This document shows, in pieces, positions 33,924 to 43,709 of a stretch of DNA of 57,026 nt. The stretch is taken from NCBI GenBank assembly GCA_030019415.1, contig JASEEX010000008.1, forward strand, positions 1 through 57,026, written 5' to 3'. Source of the DNA: Thermodesulfovibrionales bacterium. GTDB lineage: Bacteria; Nitrospirota; Thermodesulfovibrionia; Thermodesulfovibrionales; SM23-35. The stretch's first letter is position 1; every line of letters begins with the position of its first letter. Below the pieces are notes generated by a model, which made no database searches, was not told the DNA's origin, and saw nothing but the letters and a program-made list of their open reading frames with translations. Position numbers and translations under genes: made by a program.

Positions 33924-34274
33924 TCATTTTTGCATTCCCTTTAACTTTTCCAGCATTTTATTAATCAATGGCTTAATTCGAGGAATGTCTGTTTTAATGG
34001 TATTCCACACAAGGTCATACTTTACACCAAAATAAAAATGGATAAGCCTATCTCTCATCCCTGCCATATCTTTCCATGGAATCTGAGGATACATCTGTTT
34101 AATGTCTTCTGGAATATTTTTGGTTGCTTCTCCAATAATTTCAAACTTCCTTATAACCGCACTTGACCTCATATCCTCATTTTTAAAAGTTTCAAAATCC
34201 ACTCCTGTCACAAATTTTTCGATTGCTTCCATAGCCCCTAATATGTCTTTCAGGTATAGTGTGGGATTTCTCAC
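33924..34274 (-). CDS. hepT: HepT-like HEPN toxin (DUF86)
   Basis: 116 residues, helical. The RNase/AMPylation-target motif R-x4-H-x-Y is intact as RDRLIHFYFG, and EIIGEATKNIPEDIK is typical of the family. Its start overlaps the stop of the nucleotidyltransferase gene by 4 nt. In the HepT/MntA system the HEPN protein is the toxin, neutralised by AMPylation of the tyrosine. Looks intact. Confidence 0.88.
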   Translation of the reverse strand: MRNPTLYLKDILGAMEAIEKFVTGVDFETFKNEDMRSSAVIRKFEIIGEATKNIPEDIKQMYPQIPWKDMAGMRDRLIHFYFGVKYDLVWNTIKTDIPRIKPLINKMLEKLKGMQK

Positions 34275-34567
34275 AGGTAGATCGCCTCTTTCAGGACATT
34301 TTCCCTGATCTCTTCCCTGATAGTATCAGCAGGAACTATATCTACTTTCAAATTGAGTTTCTCTTCAAGGAAGTTTGCAAGACCAACAAGGTCAAGAAGT
34401 GATGCACCTTCAAGGAATCTCGCAAGGATATCCACATCGCTACTTTCTTTTTGCTCTCCACGTGTATAAGAGCCGAATATTCCGATAATCTCTGCCTTAT
34501 ACTCTTTTCTTATCTGTTCTTCCAGACTTTTTAGAGTTGTTATGATCCGCTCAAGTTCCTTATTCAT
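34271..34567 (-). CDS. mntA: MntA-like nucleotidyltransferase antitoxin
   Basis: 98 residues from ATG 34567, with an AAGGAGAG site about 10 nt upstream (ATG 34576 lies too close to that site). Minimal nucleotidyltransferase with the GS-x10-D-x-D motif (GSYTRGEQKESSDVDIL) and a downstream VDIVPADTI. MntA AMPylates HepT. Coupled to hepT by a 4-nt overlap. Confidence 0.87.
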   Translation of the reverse strand: MNKELERIITTLKSLEEQIRKEYKAEIIGIFGSYTRGEQKESSDVDILARFLEGASLLDLVGLANFLEEKLNLKVDIVPADTIREEIRENVLKEAIYL

Positions 34568-34572
34568 GCCTA

Positions 34573-34659
34573 TCATCTCTCCTTATATTTATCTTTCAGG
34601 CATGGAAGTTCCTTTCTTAAAATCTCTATAATTCTTTCTTTCGTAATTGCTTGTTTCAT
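34573..34659 (-). pseudogene. N-terminal scrap of a second MNT-type nucleotidyltransferase
   Basis: 28 codons reading MKQAITKERIIEILRKELPC then LKDKYKER and a stop. This is the usual lead-in helix of MNT-fold proteins, before the GS motif. The preceding end of the chaN frame (VNVYEVIVFGSRARE) looks like the GS-motif strand of the same family, so pieces of another MNT gene are scattered here. Confidence 0.4.
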
Positions 34660-34663
34660 GTTT

Positions 34664-35746
34664 TTAATACACTTCCCTTGCCCTTGAGCCAAATACAATA
34701 ACCTCATAAACGTTTACCCTCTGCGATACAAGGCAACTAAAAGAGGGACAAGCTCCAGATTTTTCAGCCAGGCCTCCTTTTTCCACTGCCTCAATAACGA
34801 GACCAGGCCTGGACTCCATTTTTCTCAATTTCAGGCCAATCTTTTGCCTTTCTTCCCTCTTTACTCGCTCTGTGATCCAGACAAAGTCGGCAATTTCCTT
34901 TTTCTCTATCTCGCTTCCCTTTTCCACGAGCAAAAGGGTCTTGTAAGGAAGCTTATTTCTTATATATGCCCTTTCAGGAACACCAAAGTGATAGGCAATG
35001 TGAGCATTCCCGATAAGGACAACCATCTTTTTGCTTGCCCCAGGTGAAGAAAGGTAGCGGGCAATAGTATCAGCCATCGTATCTTCCCAGGCGCATTGAG
35101 CATGGTAAAAAGAGTCGAAATCCCTGACCCAGTCCTTATGCTCATCAAAATATTTTCCAACATATCGCCTGTGTGCCTCATTAGATGTGTCCAAAAGAGG
35201 GATTAACCTTAGCTCTTCTTCGGTTAGACTTTCAATGCCCCTCTTTCCAATTTTTTGTACGATCTCTGACGGTGCATTTAAGGCGATAAGCTTTAAACTG
35301 TATCCCCTGGCAAAGTTGAATATGGGTTTATATAGATGATAGTCATATCCCCAGCACTTAGCCCATTGACTCTCCTTGAAGAAATCTTCTTCCTTTAACT
35401 GGCCTTTTGTCCAGCGGTCTAAAACCTCTTGATTCGTTCGCTCTAACATTTCAAGTCCAATGGAAATATTACTCTCTTTCTCATAAAGAGCTTTGATTAC
35501 CCTTAATTGAATTGCGTGGTGATCGGGGTTGTCATGGGTCTCTCCAACATAGATTACCCTGGCTGAATTTAAATGCTGAACTAATTCCGGGAAGGAAAGG
35601 CGTTTTCCGGTCTTTGTCTCAATGATCTGGCCTGGTTCAATTTTATAGGGAATGTCCGGGACCTTCATTCCACAACTATAACCAAAAATTACAGAGACCA
35701 TGAACACAGAAAATAAAGGTATGTGTTTTACTTTTCGCCACTTCAT
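34664..35746 (-). CDS. ChaN/Tiki-like haem-binding lipoprotein, PDZ domain cut short
   Basis: 360 residues. After an N-terminal hydrophobic segment ending in a possible lipoprotein cysteine (VIFGYSC), the ChaN-type domain runs from about residue 45 to 280: VIYVGETHDNPDHHAIQLRV, GLEMLERTNQEVLDRW, FYHAQCAWEDTMADTIARYL, VVLIGNAHIAYHFGVP. The histidines fit haem or metal binding. A PDZ-like domain starts (SRPGLVIEAVEKGGLAEKSG) but breaks after 'SGA', and the final 27 residues derive from unrelated DNA. Core domain probably still folds. Confidence 0.75.
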   Translation of the reverse strand: MKWRKVKHIPLFSVFMVSVIFGYSCGMKVPDIPYKIEPGQIIETKTGKRLSFPELVQHLNSARVIYVGETHDNPDHHAIQLRVIKALYEKESNISIGLEMLERTNQEVLDRWTKGQLKEEDFFKESQWAKCWGYDYHLYKPIFNFARGYSLKLIALNAPSEIVQKIGKRGIESLTEEELRLIPLLDTSNEAHRRYVGKYFDEHKDWVRDFDSFYHAQCAWEDTMADTIARYLSSPGASKKMVVLIGNAHIAYHFGVPERAYIRNKLPYKTLLLVEKGSEIEKKEIADFVWITERVKREERQKIGLKLRKMESRPGLVIEAVEKGGLAEKSGACPSFSCLVSQRVNVYEVIVFGSRAREVY

Positions 35747-35762
35747 GCTAAAGAAGCTTAAT

Positions 35763-36974
35763 TCACTTTGAATTTACCCTTAAAAACCTCCTCTTCCCTA
35801 CTTTAAATAGATAACTTCCCTTTTCAAGTTTCCCATCAGGGTCGGTATATTTCTTGTCATCAATGAGAACCCCTCCCTGTTTGATGAGCCTTACCGCCTC
35901 GCTTGTGCTCGTTGTTAAACCCGAGAGCTTCATGACCTTCGGTACCCACATCTCATCTTCTTCCCATCGAAGTTCAACTGACGGGATTTCATCAGGGAGG
36001 CCCTTTTCTCTGAAGATGCGCTCAAACTCTTTCTTTGCTTTAAGGGACTCATTTTTACTCCAGTATCTTTCAACAATCTCCAGGGCAAGATCTTCCTTTG
36101 CCTTCTTTGGATGAATCTTGCCTTTTTCTATCTCTTCTTTCAGTAAATTAAGCTCCTCTGTAGATATGCGGCTAAGCAATTCATAGTATCTGAGCATGAG
36201 TTCATCACTTATGGACATAATCTTTCCGAAGATCTCCTTCGGTGGTTCTGCTATGCCTATATAGTTCCCAAGGCTCTTACTCATCTTCTTTACACCATCA
36301 AGACCTTCAAGAAGAGGCATGATAACGAGAGATTGCGGTTCCTGTCCGTATTCCCTCTGGAGTTCTCTACCCACAATGAGATTGAACTTCTGGTCTGTTC
36401 CACCGAGTTCCACATCAGCCTTAAGTACAACAGAGTCATAACCTTGTATTAAAGGGTACAGAAACTCATGAATGCTGATGGGATTCTGGTTGACCCACCT
36501 CTCCCTGAAATCATCCCTTTCGAGCATCCTCGCAACTGTATATCTGCTCGCAAGGCGTATCATATCCCCTGCTGTCATATCTGACATCCACTCTGAATTA
36601 AAGACAATCCTGGTCCTTTCAGGGGCGAGGATTTTAAATATCTGTTCTTTGTAGGTCTCTGCATTTTCGAGGACTTCTTCTTTTGTAAGGGGTTTTCTTG
36701 TCTCACTTATGCCACTGGGGTCACCTATCATACCTGTGAAATCTCCGATAAGAAAAGTAACCTCATGTCCGAGTTCCTGAAACTGTCTCATCTTCTCAAG
36801 CAGAACCGTATGGCCAAGGTGGATGTCAGGGGCAGTGGGGTCAAAACCTGCCTTAATTTTGAGGGGCTCTTTTTCCTTAAATGATTTCTTAAGCTTTCTG
36901 AGGAGCTCATCCTCGATGATTATCTCAACAGCCCCCCTCTTTATAATCTCAAGCTGTTCTTCATGTTGTAGCAT
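35763..36974 (-). CDS. tyrS: Tyrosyl-tRNA synthetase
   Basis: 403 residues. Class I signatures: [14 protein letters not shown] (HIGH-type) and [12 protein letters not shown] (KMSKS). The tyrosine/tRNA middle region and a C-terminal S4 RNA-binding domain ([20 protein letters not shown]) are complete. It lies 16 nt upstream of chaN on the same strand and 60 nt from the ceramide-type genes. Confidence 0.96.
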   Translation of the reverse strand: MLQHEEQLEIIKRGAVEIIIEDELLRKLKKSFKEKEPLKIKAGFDPTAPDIHLGHTVLLEKMRQFQELGHEVTFLIGDFTGMIGDPSGISETRKPLTKEEVLENAETYKEQIFKILAPERTRIVFNSEWMSDMTAGDMIRLASRYTVARMLERDDFRERWVNQNPISIHEFLYPLIQGYDSVVLKADVELGGTDQKFNLIVGRELQREYGQEPQSLVIMPLLEGLDGVKKMSKSLGNYIGIAEPPKEIFGKIMSISDELMLRYYELLSRISTEELNLLKEEIEKGKIHPKKAKEDLALEIVERYWSKNESLKAKKEFERIFREKGLPDEIPSVELRWEEDEMWVPKVMKLSGLTTSTSEAVRLIKQGGVLIDDKKYTDPDGKLEKGSYLFKVGKRRFLRVNSK

Positions 36975-37033
36975 GGTGATTATAATGATAAAACGTAAGG
37001 GCGATTACCGTCAATGCAGTGGAGTTCAGTTAC

Positions 37034-38146
37034 TTATAATCCTTTTTCATAGATCCTGTATTTTTTATACAATCTTGCTCCTATCATCTCGACAAGTCTC
37101 TGGACAGGTATGTTATCCTCGAGTATCCATGAGAATTCCACACGTTTGAATCTTTTATATTTCTCTTTAATGCCCATGAAGCCTTCCCTGAAAAGGAGGG
37201 CATCAACTCCCTTATTCCTGTATTCTGCCTTTATCCCGAGGAGAAGAAGCCTCAGGTCTCTTATCTTCTTTGAATAATAAATCGCCTTTACAATTGTTAT
37301 AGGATTGAGTTTACCTCTCATCTTTTTAAGGACAAAGTTAAAATCCGGTAATATTCCCATGAAACCTACGACCCCTCCATCTTTCTCTGCGATTAGAGTA
37401 AGCTCTGGCAACACTATCGATTTCAGCTTTTTTGCCATATAGTTGGCCTCTTCTTCTGTGATGGGTATGAATCCCCAGTTCTTTTCCCATGCTGAATTAT
37501 ATACATCCCTGAATATCCTCATATCGGAATCAAATTTTTTCTTGTTTATAGGCCGAACTCTAATCCCTCTTTTTTCGGCTATCTCTGCTACCCTGAATAT
37601 CTTTTCAGGTAATTCCTCCGGGACATCACATATATATGCGTAGAGGTCTTTTGCCTTTTCCATCCCATACCTCTCCATTAAATCATCATAGTATGGAGGA
37701 TTGTATGGCGTCATTAATAAAGGGGGCTCGTTAAACCCTTCTAACAGGAAGCCACATTCCTCATTGGTAGAGAAGTTCATAGGCCCGCGTATTCTATCCA
37801 TACCTTCTTTTCTGAGGATCTCCGAAACCTTATCAAGGAGGGCTGATACAACGTCATAGTCATTCGTAGATTCGAAGAAACCGAAGAAACCGACCCTATC
37901 TTTATGAAACTCATTATGCCTATGGTTAATGATAGCAGCTATCCTGCCAGAAAGCTTCGTTTCCTTCTCTGCGAGAAAGTATTTCGCCCTTGCGTGGAGG
38001 AAGAAAGGGTTTTTATAAGAGAATCTCTCCCGCATTTCCTTAATCAGGGGCGGAACAAAAAGAGAGTTTTTTGAATATAGGGTGAAAGGTAATTTTATGA
38101 AGTCATCGAGGTCTCGAGGGGTTTTAACCTCGATGATTTCTGTCAT
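37034..38146 (-). CDS. GNAT-fold acyltransferase, candidate bacterial ceramide synthase
   Basis: 370 residues. The C-terminal half has the GNAT core: [20 protein letters not shown], then [20 protein letters not shown] with the CoA/ACP pyrophosphate loop. The N-terminal part contains [20 protein letters not shown] and [20 protein letters not shown]. Its ATG overlaps the stop of the serine-palmitoyltransferase-like gene (ATGA). Proteins of this size and fold encoded beside spt and an epimerase-like reductase N-acylate the sphingoid base in Caulobacter-type ceramide synthesis. Fold assignment is firm; the role is inferred from context. Confidence 0.7.
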   Translation of the reverse strand: MTEIIEVKTPRDLDDFIKLPFTLYSKNSLFVPPLIKEMRERFSYKNPFFLHARAKYFLAEKETKLSGRIAAIINHRHNEFHKDRVGFFGFFESTNDYDVVSALLDKVSEILRKEGMDRIRGPMNFSTNEECGFLLEGFNEPPLLMTPYNPPYYDDLMERYGMEKAKDLYAYICDVPEELPEKIFRVAEIAEKRGIRVRPINKKKFDSDMRIFRDVYNSAWEKNWGFIPITEEEANYMAKKLKSIVLPELTLIAEKDGGVVGFMGILPDFNFVLKKMRGKLNPITIVKAIYYSKKIRDLRLLLLGIKAEYRNKGVDALLFREGFMGIKEKYKRFKRVEFSWILEDNIPVQRLVEMIGARLYKKYRIYEKGL

Positions 38147-39372
38147 TTTATAAGACCCATTGTCTTTCCAACTTTCTCAAAGGCCCTGAGTACTCTGTCA
38201 AGCTGTTCATCCGTGTGAGTTGCCATGTAGCTCGTCCTTATAAGGGCCCTTCCATTAGGCACCGCAGGGCTTACAGCTACATTTGCGAATACACCCTCTT
38301 CCTGAAGCATCATCGCCGTGGTAAAGGCATTCTGATTTTCACCAACTACAATTGATATAATGGGCGTCTGGGTGGGCCCTACCTCGAAACCGAGCCCCTT
38401 GAAGCCATCGAACATCTTTCTCGTATTCTTCCATAGAAGTTCTCTCCTCTCAGGTTCTTCCTCTATAATGTCCAGGGCAGCACTAACAGAGGCAACGGAT
38501 GCGGGCGGCGGACTTGCACTGAAGATTAATGACCTTGCAAAGTGCTTTATGTAATGGATTACATCTGCTGACCCTGCAATAAAACCACCAATGGATGCGA
38601 GGGATTTACTATAAGTGCCCATTATGAGGTCAACCTCATCTTCGAGTCCGAAGTGCTCTGCTGTGCCACGGCCTGTTTTTCCGAGTACGCCTATACTGTG
38701 TGCATCATCAACCATTACCCTTGCACCATATTTTTTTGCAAGGGAAACAATCTCGGGCAGCTTTGCTATATCTCCCTCCATACTGAATACACCGTCAATA
38801 ACTATCAGCTTATCCTTGGATTCATATTCCTTGAGTATTCTTTCGAGATCAGCCATATCATTGTGCCTGAACTTCTTTATCTCACCGAAGGAAAGCCTGC
38901 ATCCGTCTATGATGCTTGCGTGATCCATCTTGTCGATTATTACAACGTCATCTTTGCCCACGAGGGCTGAGATAACACCAAGGTTTACCTGGAAGCCTGT
39001 CGAGAAGATAAGGGCAGCCTCTTTCCTTATGAAACGGGCAAGTTTTTCCTCAAGTTCGACATGGATGTCGAGGGTACCATTCAGGAACCTCGACCCAGCG
39101 CAGCCTGCACCATATTTTTTTATGGCCTCTATTGCAGCCTTTTTAACCTTAGGGTGGTTTGTGAGACCGAGATAGTTGTTAGAACCTATCATAATCATTC
39201 TCCGGCCATTCATAATAATCTCAGGTTCCTGGGCACTTTCGATAACTCTGAAATAAGGATATAGGCCCTGGGACATAAGTGCTTTAGCCTTATCAAATCT
39301 GAAACACTTATCAAATATGTCTGCTGATCTTTTTACAGCCATCTGTGAATTCTGTACCAATCTGCTGTCCAT
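38143..39372 (-). CDS. spt: Serine-palmitoyltransferase-like alpha-oxoamine synthase
   Basis: 409 residues. AONS-family PLP enzyme: [60 protein letters not shown] and the PLP lysine in [13 protein letters not shown]. Relatives include KBL, BioF and SPT; the N-terminal extension ([20 protein letters not shown], then GLYPYFR) and the partners favour SPT, which condenses serine with an acyl-thioester. Start at ATG 39372 is supported by GGAAGGG 7 nt upstream and lies inside the preceding gene; ATG 39342 is the alternative. Confidence 0.8.
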   Translation of the reverse strand: MDSRLVQNSQMAVKRSADIFDKCFRFDKAKALMSQGLYPYFRVIESAQEPEIIMNGRRMIMIGSNNYLGLTNHPKVKKAAIEAIKKYGAGCAGSRFLNGTLDIHVELEEKLARFIRKEAALIFSTGFQVNLGVISALVGKDDVVIIDKMDHASIIDGCRLSFGEIKKFRHNDMADLERILKEYESKDKLIVIDGVFSMEGDIAKLPEIVSLAKKYGARVMVDDAHSIGVLGKTGRGTAEHFGLEDEVDLIMGTYSKSLASIGGFIAGSADVIHYIKHFARSLIFSASPPPASVASVSAALDIIEEEPERRELLWKNTRKMFDGFKGLGFEVGPTQTPIISIVVGENQNAFTTAMMLQEEGVFANVAVSPAVPNGRALIRTSYMATHTDEQLDRVLRAFEKVGKTMGLIK

Positions 39373-40295
39373 TTTATCCCTTCCTTTATTCCCACCCTTG
39401 GTATAAAACCAAGTTCTTCTCTTGCCTTTTTTGTATCACATATCCAGTGAGAATGACTCAGCTCGTTCATCTTATCCCTGTTGATTATTCCATGTCTATC
39501 TATTCTTTCCCCTATATATGCAAAAAAGGGCATAATAAATCTCGGCACCCTAAGGCGTATTACCTTCGCATCAAGTGCAGAGGATATCTCTGTAGCTATC
39601 TCCTCGTTTGTGTAAAACTTACTATCTGATAAGAAATATATCTCACCCTCTGCCCTTCTATTCTCTGCGGCTAATACTACACCCTGAATAAGGTCATCAA
39701 CATAGAGTAATGAATAATAACATTTTCCCCAATGGGGAAAGATGCCCTTTTTAAGCATCTTAAAGAATATAAATAGATCTCTGTCCCTCGGCCCATATAC
39801 AGCGGAGGCCCTGAGTATGGTTACAGGTATTGAGCCTTTATATCTCAAGACTGCCTTCTCACCCTCAAGCTTACTTCTGCCATAGCTTGAGACAGGCCGA
39901 GGCTCTGAATCTTCCCTCAAAGGAGACCCGTTCATACTCGGACCTGCTGCCGCAAGGCTGCTCAGATATACAAACCTTTTAAGTTTCGGATTCTTTTTAG
40001 CTACGGCCTTTATCAGGTTTTCTGTACCTTTTGCATTAACGCAGAAGAAATCATCCTCTGAACAGGCCTTCGTTAGTCCCGCAAGATGGAAAACATGGTC
40101 AAAACCAACAACTGCATCGAGAAGGGATTCTACACTCTCGCAATCGCCAGTAATGAATTTGAGAGCGATATCCTCGACCCATTTGAGGTTAGATGTCTCT
40201 CTTACGAGACAGGTAACTTCATAACCCCGTCTGACGAGTTCCTCACATAGGTGGCTTCCTATAAAGCCTGTAGCTCCTGTTACCAAGGCCTTCAT
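39333..40295 (-). CDS. NAD(P)-dependent epimerase/reductase, candidate ceramide reductase
   Basis: 320 residues, extended SDR. Rossmann motif [14 protein letters not shown] at the start, SSLAAAGPS with the catalytic Ser, and [10 protein letters not shown] with the Tyr-Lys pair. Ends with the epimerase-type [19 protein letters not shown]. In bacterial sphingolipid clusters an epimerase-like reductase reduces the 3-keto group (CerR). The order reductase - spt - acyltransferase, all overlapping, supports this. A sugar epimerase is the alternative but no sugar genes are near. Confidence 0.7.
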   Translation of the reverse strand: MKALVTGATGFIGSHLCEELVRRGYEVTCLVRETSNLKWVEDIALKFITGDCESVESLLDAVVGFDHVFHLAGLTKACSEDDFFCVNAKGTENLIKAVAKKNPKLKRFVYLSSLAAAGPSMNGSPLREDSEPRPVSSYGRSKLEGEKAVLRYKGSIPVTILRASAVYGPRDRDLFIFFKMLKKGIFPHWGKCYYSLLYVDDLIQGVVLAAENRRAEGEIYFLSDSKFYTNEEIATEISSALDAKVIRLRVPRFIMPFFAYIGERIDRHGIINRDKMNELSHSHWICDTKKAREELGFIPRVGIKEGIKWTADWYRIHRWL

Positions 40296-40366
40296 AAGTT
40301 AGAAATATTTTGAGCGATGGAGATGCTGAGAGTCAAGCCAAAACTTGTGCTGAACTTGTTTCAGCA

Positions 40367-40846
40367 TCAAAGGCTCATCGACTCAAGCCTCGCTATTCTC
40401 TCCTCTATAGGTGGATGTGTACTGAAGAGTTTCAGTATCCCACCACCTGATAATGGGTTGACTATAAACATATGGGATGTTGCGGGGTTGGCGTCCATTG
40501 GGATCTTCTGAGATGCCCAGTGTAGTTTTCTGAGTGCCCCTGAAAGGTATCTCGGGTTTCCGGCAAGCCTCGCACCACCTGCATCTGCAGCATATTCCCT
40601 TGACCTTGAAATAGCCACCTGCACTATCAGCGCAGCAATCGGCCCTACAATCATCATAATGAGGGCAGCTATGGGGTTACCTCCCTCTTCATCGTCTTCC
40701 CTGTGACCAAATATCATTGCCCACCGTGCCATCATTGCAAGGTAGCTGATAGCACCTGCGAGTGTTGCAGCAATGGTGCTGATGAGGATATCTCTGTGTT
40801 TAATATGTGCAAGCTCATGGCCTATTACAAAATGATAGCCTAAAAA
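40367..40846 (-). pseudogene. htpX: HtpX-like M48 metalloprotease lacking its N-terminus
   Basis: Homology begins at [20 protein letters not shown], just before the zinc motif, and runs through [20 protein letters not shown] (the third zinc ligand) to the normal end [16 protein letters not shown]. The first roughly 120 residues with two membrane helices are missing and a stop (40847-40849) lies before the remaining frame. The break is 25 nt from the stop of ccsB. Confidence 0.8.
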
Positions 40847-40871
40847 TCAGATTCTTTTCAAGACAGTCGCC

Positions 40872-41957
40872 TTATTCAATTCCCCCATATGCGTGGAGCC
40901 CTGAGAGTAATAAGTTTACGCCAAGGTAGGTAAATATTACTGTTAAGAAACCTATTACGGCAACGATTGCTACCCTTTTTCCTCTCCATCCTCTTATCAT
41001 GCGACTATGAAGATAGAAGGCGTAGACAAACCATGTTATTAAAGACCATGTCTCTTTCGGGTCCCAGCTCCAGTATGACCCCCACGCCTGATCAGCCCAG
41101 ATAGCGCCGAAGATGAGACCTCCTAATGTAAATACAGGGAACCCGACGGCAATACTCTTATAGGTGATCTCATCCAGAGTTTCAGCAGAGATGTTGAATT
41201 TCTCTATGACTGTTTTAAGAACAGATCCAAATCTCCAGGTAATAAATATAATGACTATCATTGATATCCAGCTGAGGACCTTAACCGCCGTTGACGAATT
41301 GAGAAACGAGGCCTTGAGCATATAGTTTTTTATAAATTCTTCAGGTCTAACAGCAACCTTGAATGTAAGGAAATCAATGCCCATTATAAGCAGTAAGGTT
41401 ACGAAGATTCCGAGTGTAAATGTCCAGAATATATATGCAGCCTGATTTCTCTTCTCGGTCTTCAAGATAAGGTACATGAGTCCTGTGCTAAAGGAAAGGG
41501 CAAATGCGGCGTAAGCTATAAAACTCATCGTCACATGGGCAAGCAGCCAGTTACTTTGAAGTGCTGGTATGAGGGGGTGTATCTCCTTTGACATACCTGA
41601 TATATCTATAAATGCCAATGCTAAACCTGCGACAGGTGTAACAAATGCTCCGAAAGAGCGGTTTTTATATCTGAACTCTAATATAAGATACCCTAATATA
41701 AGACACCATACAAAAAATACCATGGATTCATAAAGGTTTGTTAGAGGTGCTGACCTTATAATGCCCATTTCACTAACGTCATAGAATTCCTTCCACCTCA
41801 TTAAGATTGCCATTGTCTGGGAGACGAAACCTATAACTGTCACTGTTGTAGCTGCTATCCCGATCTGTGTTTTTCTGAAGGCGAGATAGGTTATATAGAT
41901 TATCATGGCAAGGATGTAGGACATGGTTGATATCCCGAATAAAAAGGAACTGTCCAT
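40872..41957 (-). CDS. ccsB: Cytochrome c biogenesis protein CcsB (CcsA/ResC type)
   Basis: 361 residues with eight or more membrane helices. The haem-handling WWD domain is present (WADQAWGSYWSWDPKETWSL), with conserved histidines in HVTMSFIAYAAFALSFSTGL and YLHSRMIRGW. Together with ResB it forms the system II haem export and ligation machine needed for the sixteen-haem cytochrome. Start and stop look normal. It abuts resB directly. Confidence 0.93.
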   Translation of the reverse strand: MDSSFLFGISTMSYILAMIIYITYLAFRKTQIGIAATTVTVIGFVSQTMAILMRWKEFYDVSEMGIIRSAPLTNLYESMVFFVWCLILGYLILEFRYKNRSFGAFVTPVAGLALAFIDISGMSKEIHPLIPALQSNWLLAHVTMSFIAYAAFALSFSTGLMYLILKTEKRNQAAYIFWTFTLGIFVTLLLIMGIDFLTFKVAVRPEEFIKNYMLKASFLNSSTAVKVLSWISMIVIIFITWRFGSVLKTVIEKFNISAETLDEITYKSIAVGFPVFTLGGLIFGAIWADQAWGSYWSWDPKETWSLITWFVYAFYLHSRMIRGWRGKRVAIVAVIGFLTVIFTYLGVNLLLSGLHAYGGIE

Positions 41958-43520
41958 CTAATCTCCTCCCTCCCGTCTCTTTCTGATAAGGAAAATCAAC
42001 TTGTCTATCTTCCTCTCAAAGGCAGACCTGTTCTTATTCGATGTCGCCCCCATATATACTCTTGTACTGTCCTTCTCTTCGACGATCCTTACCCATAACT
42101 TTTTATGGCTCATAAAGAAGGCCATGTAGAGTCCTATGGCAATTGTAATACAACCAAGATACACAATCCATACGCCGGGGTCTTTTCTGACCTGAAGGCC
42201 AGTATATTGAGTCCCCCATAGATCTATGAATTCCACAACATGGCTTTCTGGAAGCTTCCCTGTTATCGGATATCTCTTGAGTATCCAGCCAGAGTATTTC
42301 TTTTTTCCTCCCTCATTAAAATCTATAAAAACAGCAGGATTGTTCATCATGTTTGTGAACGTGAAAGGCCTTCCCTGATGATCAAAGGAAAGGGCAGGGC
42401 TGAAATCCTTTATAGTTCCTTCTAAATCTGTACCATGGATGGTGAATCTATCACCGAGATTTAATCTTTTAATTTCTGATACCCCGGAGTGAGAAGTTAT
42501 CCTTAGAATAAACCAGCCATGGGCATGAGACATCATGCCATAACTGGATTGATAGAAGGTGATGCCTTTATATTTAAGTGGGTCATTGACCTCTATGGCC
42601 TTTTTCAAAACCTCTTTTCCGTCCTCTATAACAGTTAGCCAGCTTCTATATTTCTTAGGCATGTCAGACCCTTCATAAAATTCAACATCAAAATCATCGC
42701 ATCTTATGCTGAACCCGAGTGGCTGTATGCCATATACGCGCAGCTTCTCTTTAAGAGACTTCTCTTTTATACCCAGTATCTCAGATGCCTTCGAGGTATT
42801 ACCCCAGGATGCCTCGAGGACATTTACTATCCTGTCTCTTTCTTGCTCCTCCGACTGGGTCAAAGGGGCTGAATGCAAAAAGGCTATAGAATAGCTCCTG
42901 CCTTCGGGAAGATTGAGGAATCCCTTAAAGCCGAAAGAAATCCCTACAAGGGCTCCTATCAGTATAAATATTATGCTTGTATGAGTTATGTAAACACCAA
43001 GCCTTGTATAATTGCCCTTCTGGGAATAAAACTGATAACCTTTATCTTCTTTAGACTCCACATAACTAAACCCTATGCCATTTATAGCCCCCGCAACACT
43101 GTCCTTTACTCTGTCAGGCTTTCCCCTTAATAAAAGTTCCCTTTTTATCACAGCCATTTCAAAACGCTCAGTGGCAAGCGGCCGAATCGGCTCCCTGACC
43201 ATCTTCCATATCCTTGGCAGCCTGTCGAGGGAACAGATGATAATATTGGCCGAAAGCAGAATCAGGAGGGTAATGAACCACCATGAATGGTACATATCCA
43301 TGAAACCGAGTTTTTCAAATACCCTGTAGATAATTGGTGCAAGGGATTCCCCAAAGAGTCTGCTTAATATCTGGATATTCCTGGCGGGTTCTGCACGTTG
43401 TTCCAGAACCGTTCCTATGATTGCAGTAAGGGATATTAAAGCAAAAATAACAATCGCAAACTTTATAGAAGCTAATAAACCCCGGATTTTATCAATTAAT
43501 GTCATTCTTTCTTCTGACAA
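41958..43520 (-). CDS. resB: Cytochrome c biogenesis protein ResB with an embedded Fis-type HTH segment
   Basis: 520 residues. Three N-terminal membrane helices, a large periplasmic domain (FSIRCDDFDVEFYEGSDMPK, YKGITFYQSSYG) and a C-terminal helix (VWIVYLGCITIAIGLYMAFF) are ResB hallmarks. Between LPEGRSYSIAF and PLGFSIRCDDF, residues about 222-266 read ERDRIVNVLEASWGNTSKAS then EILGIKEKSLKEKLRVYGI, the classic C-terminal Fis-type helix-turn-helix of NtrC-like activators. ResB proteins normally have only a short loop here. The reading frame is open throughout. Confidence 0.9.
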   Translation of the reverse strand: MSEERMTLIDKIRGLLASIKFAIVIFALISLTAIIGTVLEQRAEPARNIQILSRLFGESLAPIIYRVFEKLGFMDMYHSWWFITLLILLSANIIICSLDRLPRIWKMVREPIRPLATERFEMAVIKRELLLRGKPDRVKDSVAGAINGIGFSYVESKEDKGYQFYSQKGNYTRLGVYITHTSIIFILIGALVGISFGFKGFLNLPEGRSYSIAFLHSAPLTQSEEQERDRIVNVLEASWGNTSKASEILGIKEKSLKEKLRVYGIQPLGFSIRCDDFDVEFYEGSDMPKKYRSWLTVIEDGKEVLKKAIEVNDPLKYKGITFYQSSYGMMSHAHGWFILRITSHSGVSEIKRLNLGDRFTIHGTDLEGTIKDFSPALSFDHQGRPFTFTNMMNNPAVFIDFNEGGKKKYSGWILKRYPITGKLPESHVVEFIDLWGTQYTGLQVRKDPGVWIVYLGCITIAIGLYMAFFMSHKKLWVRIVEEKDSTRVYMGATSNKNRSAFERKIDKLIFLIRKRREGGD

Positions 43521-43709
43521 TTTTAAGACCCCTTTAAGAATGAATTTAGTATCATAATATTTTCAAAAGAGGCAATACAAGAACCCTTACCTTTTAACAT
43601 CCAAAATCTGCTTGATTATTTTCACATGGAAAATTTCCACCCTTCTTGTCGAAGTCCCCGAAGGGGGCGAATACTTTACAACACCCTGATATGGTGATTA
43701 TAATTAATA

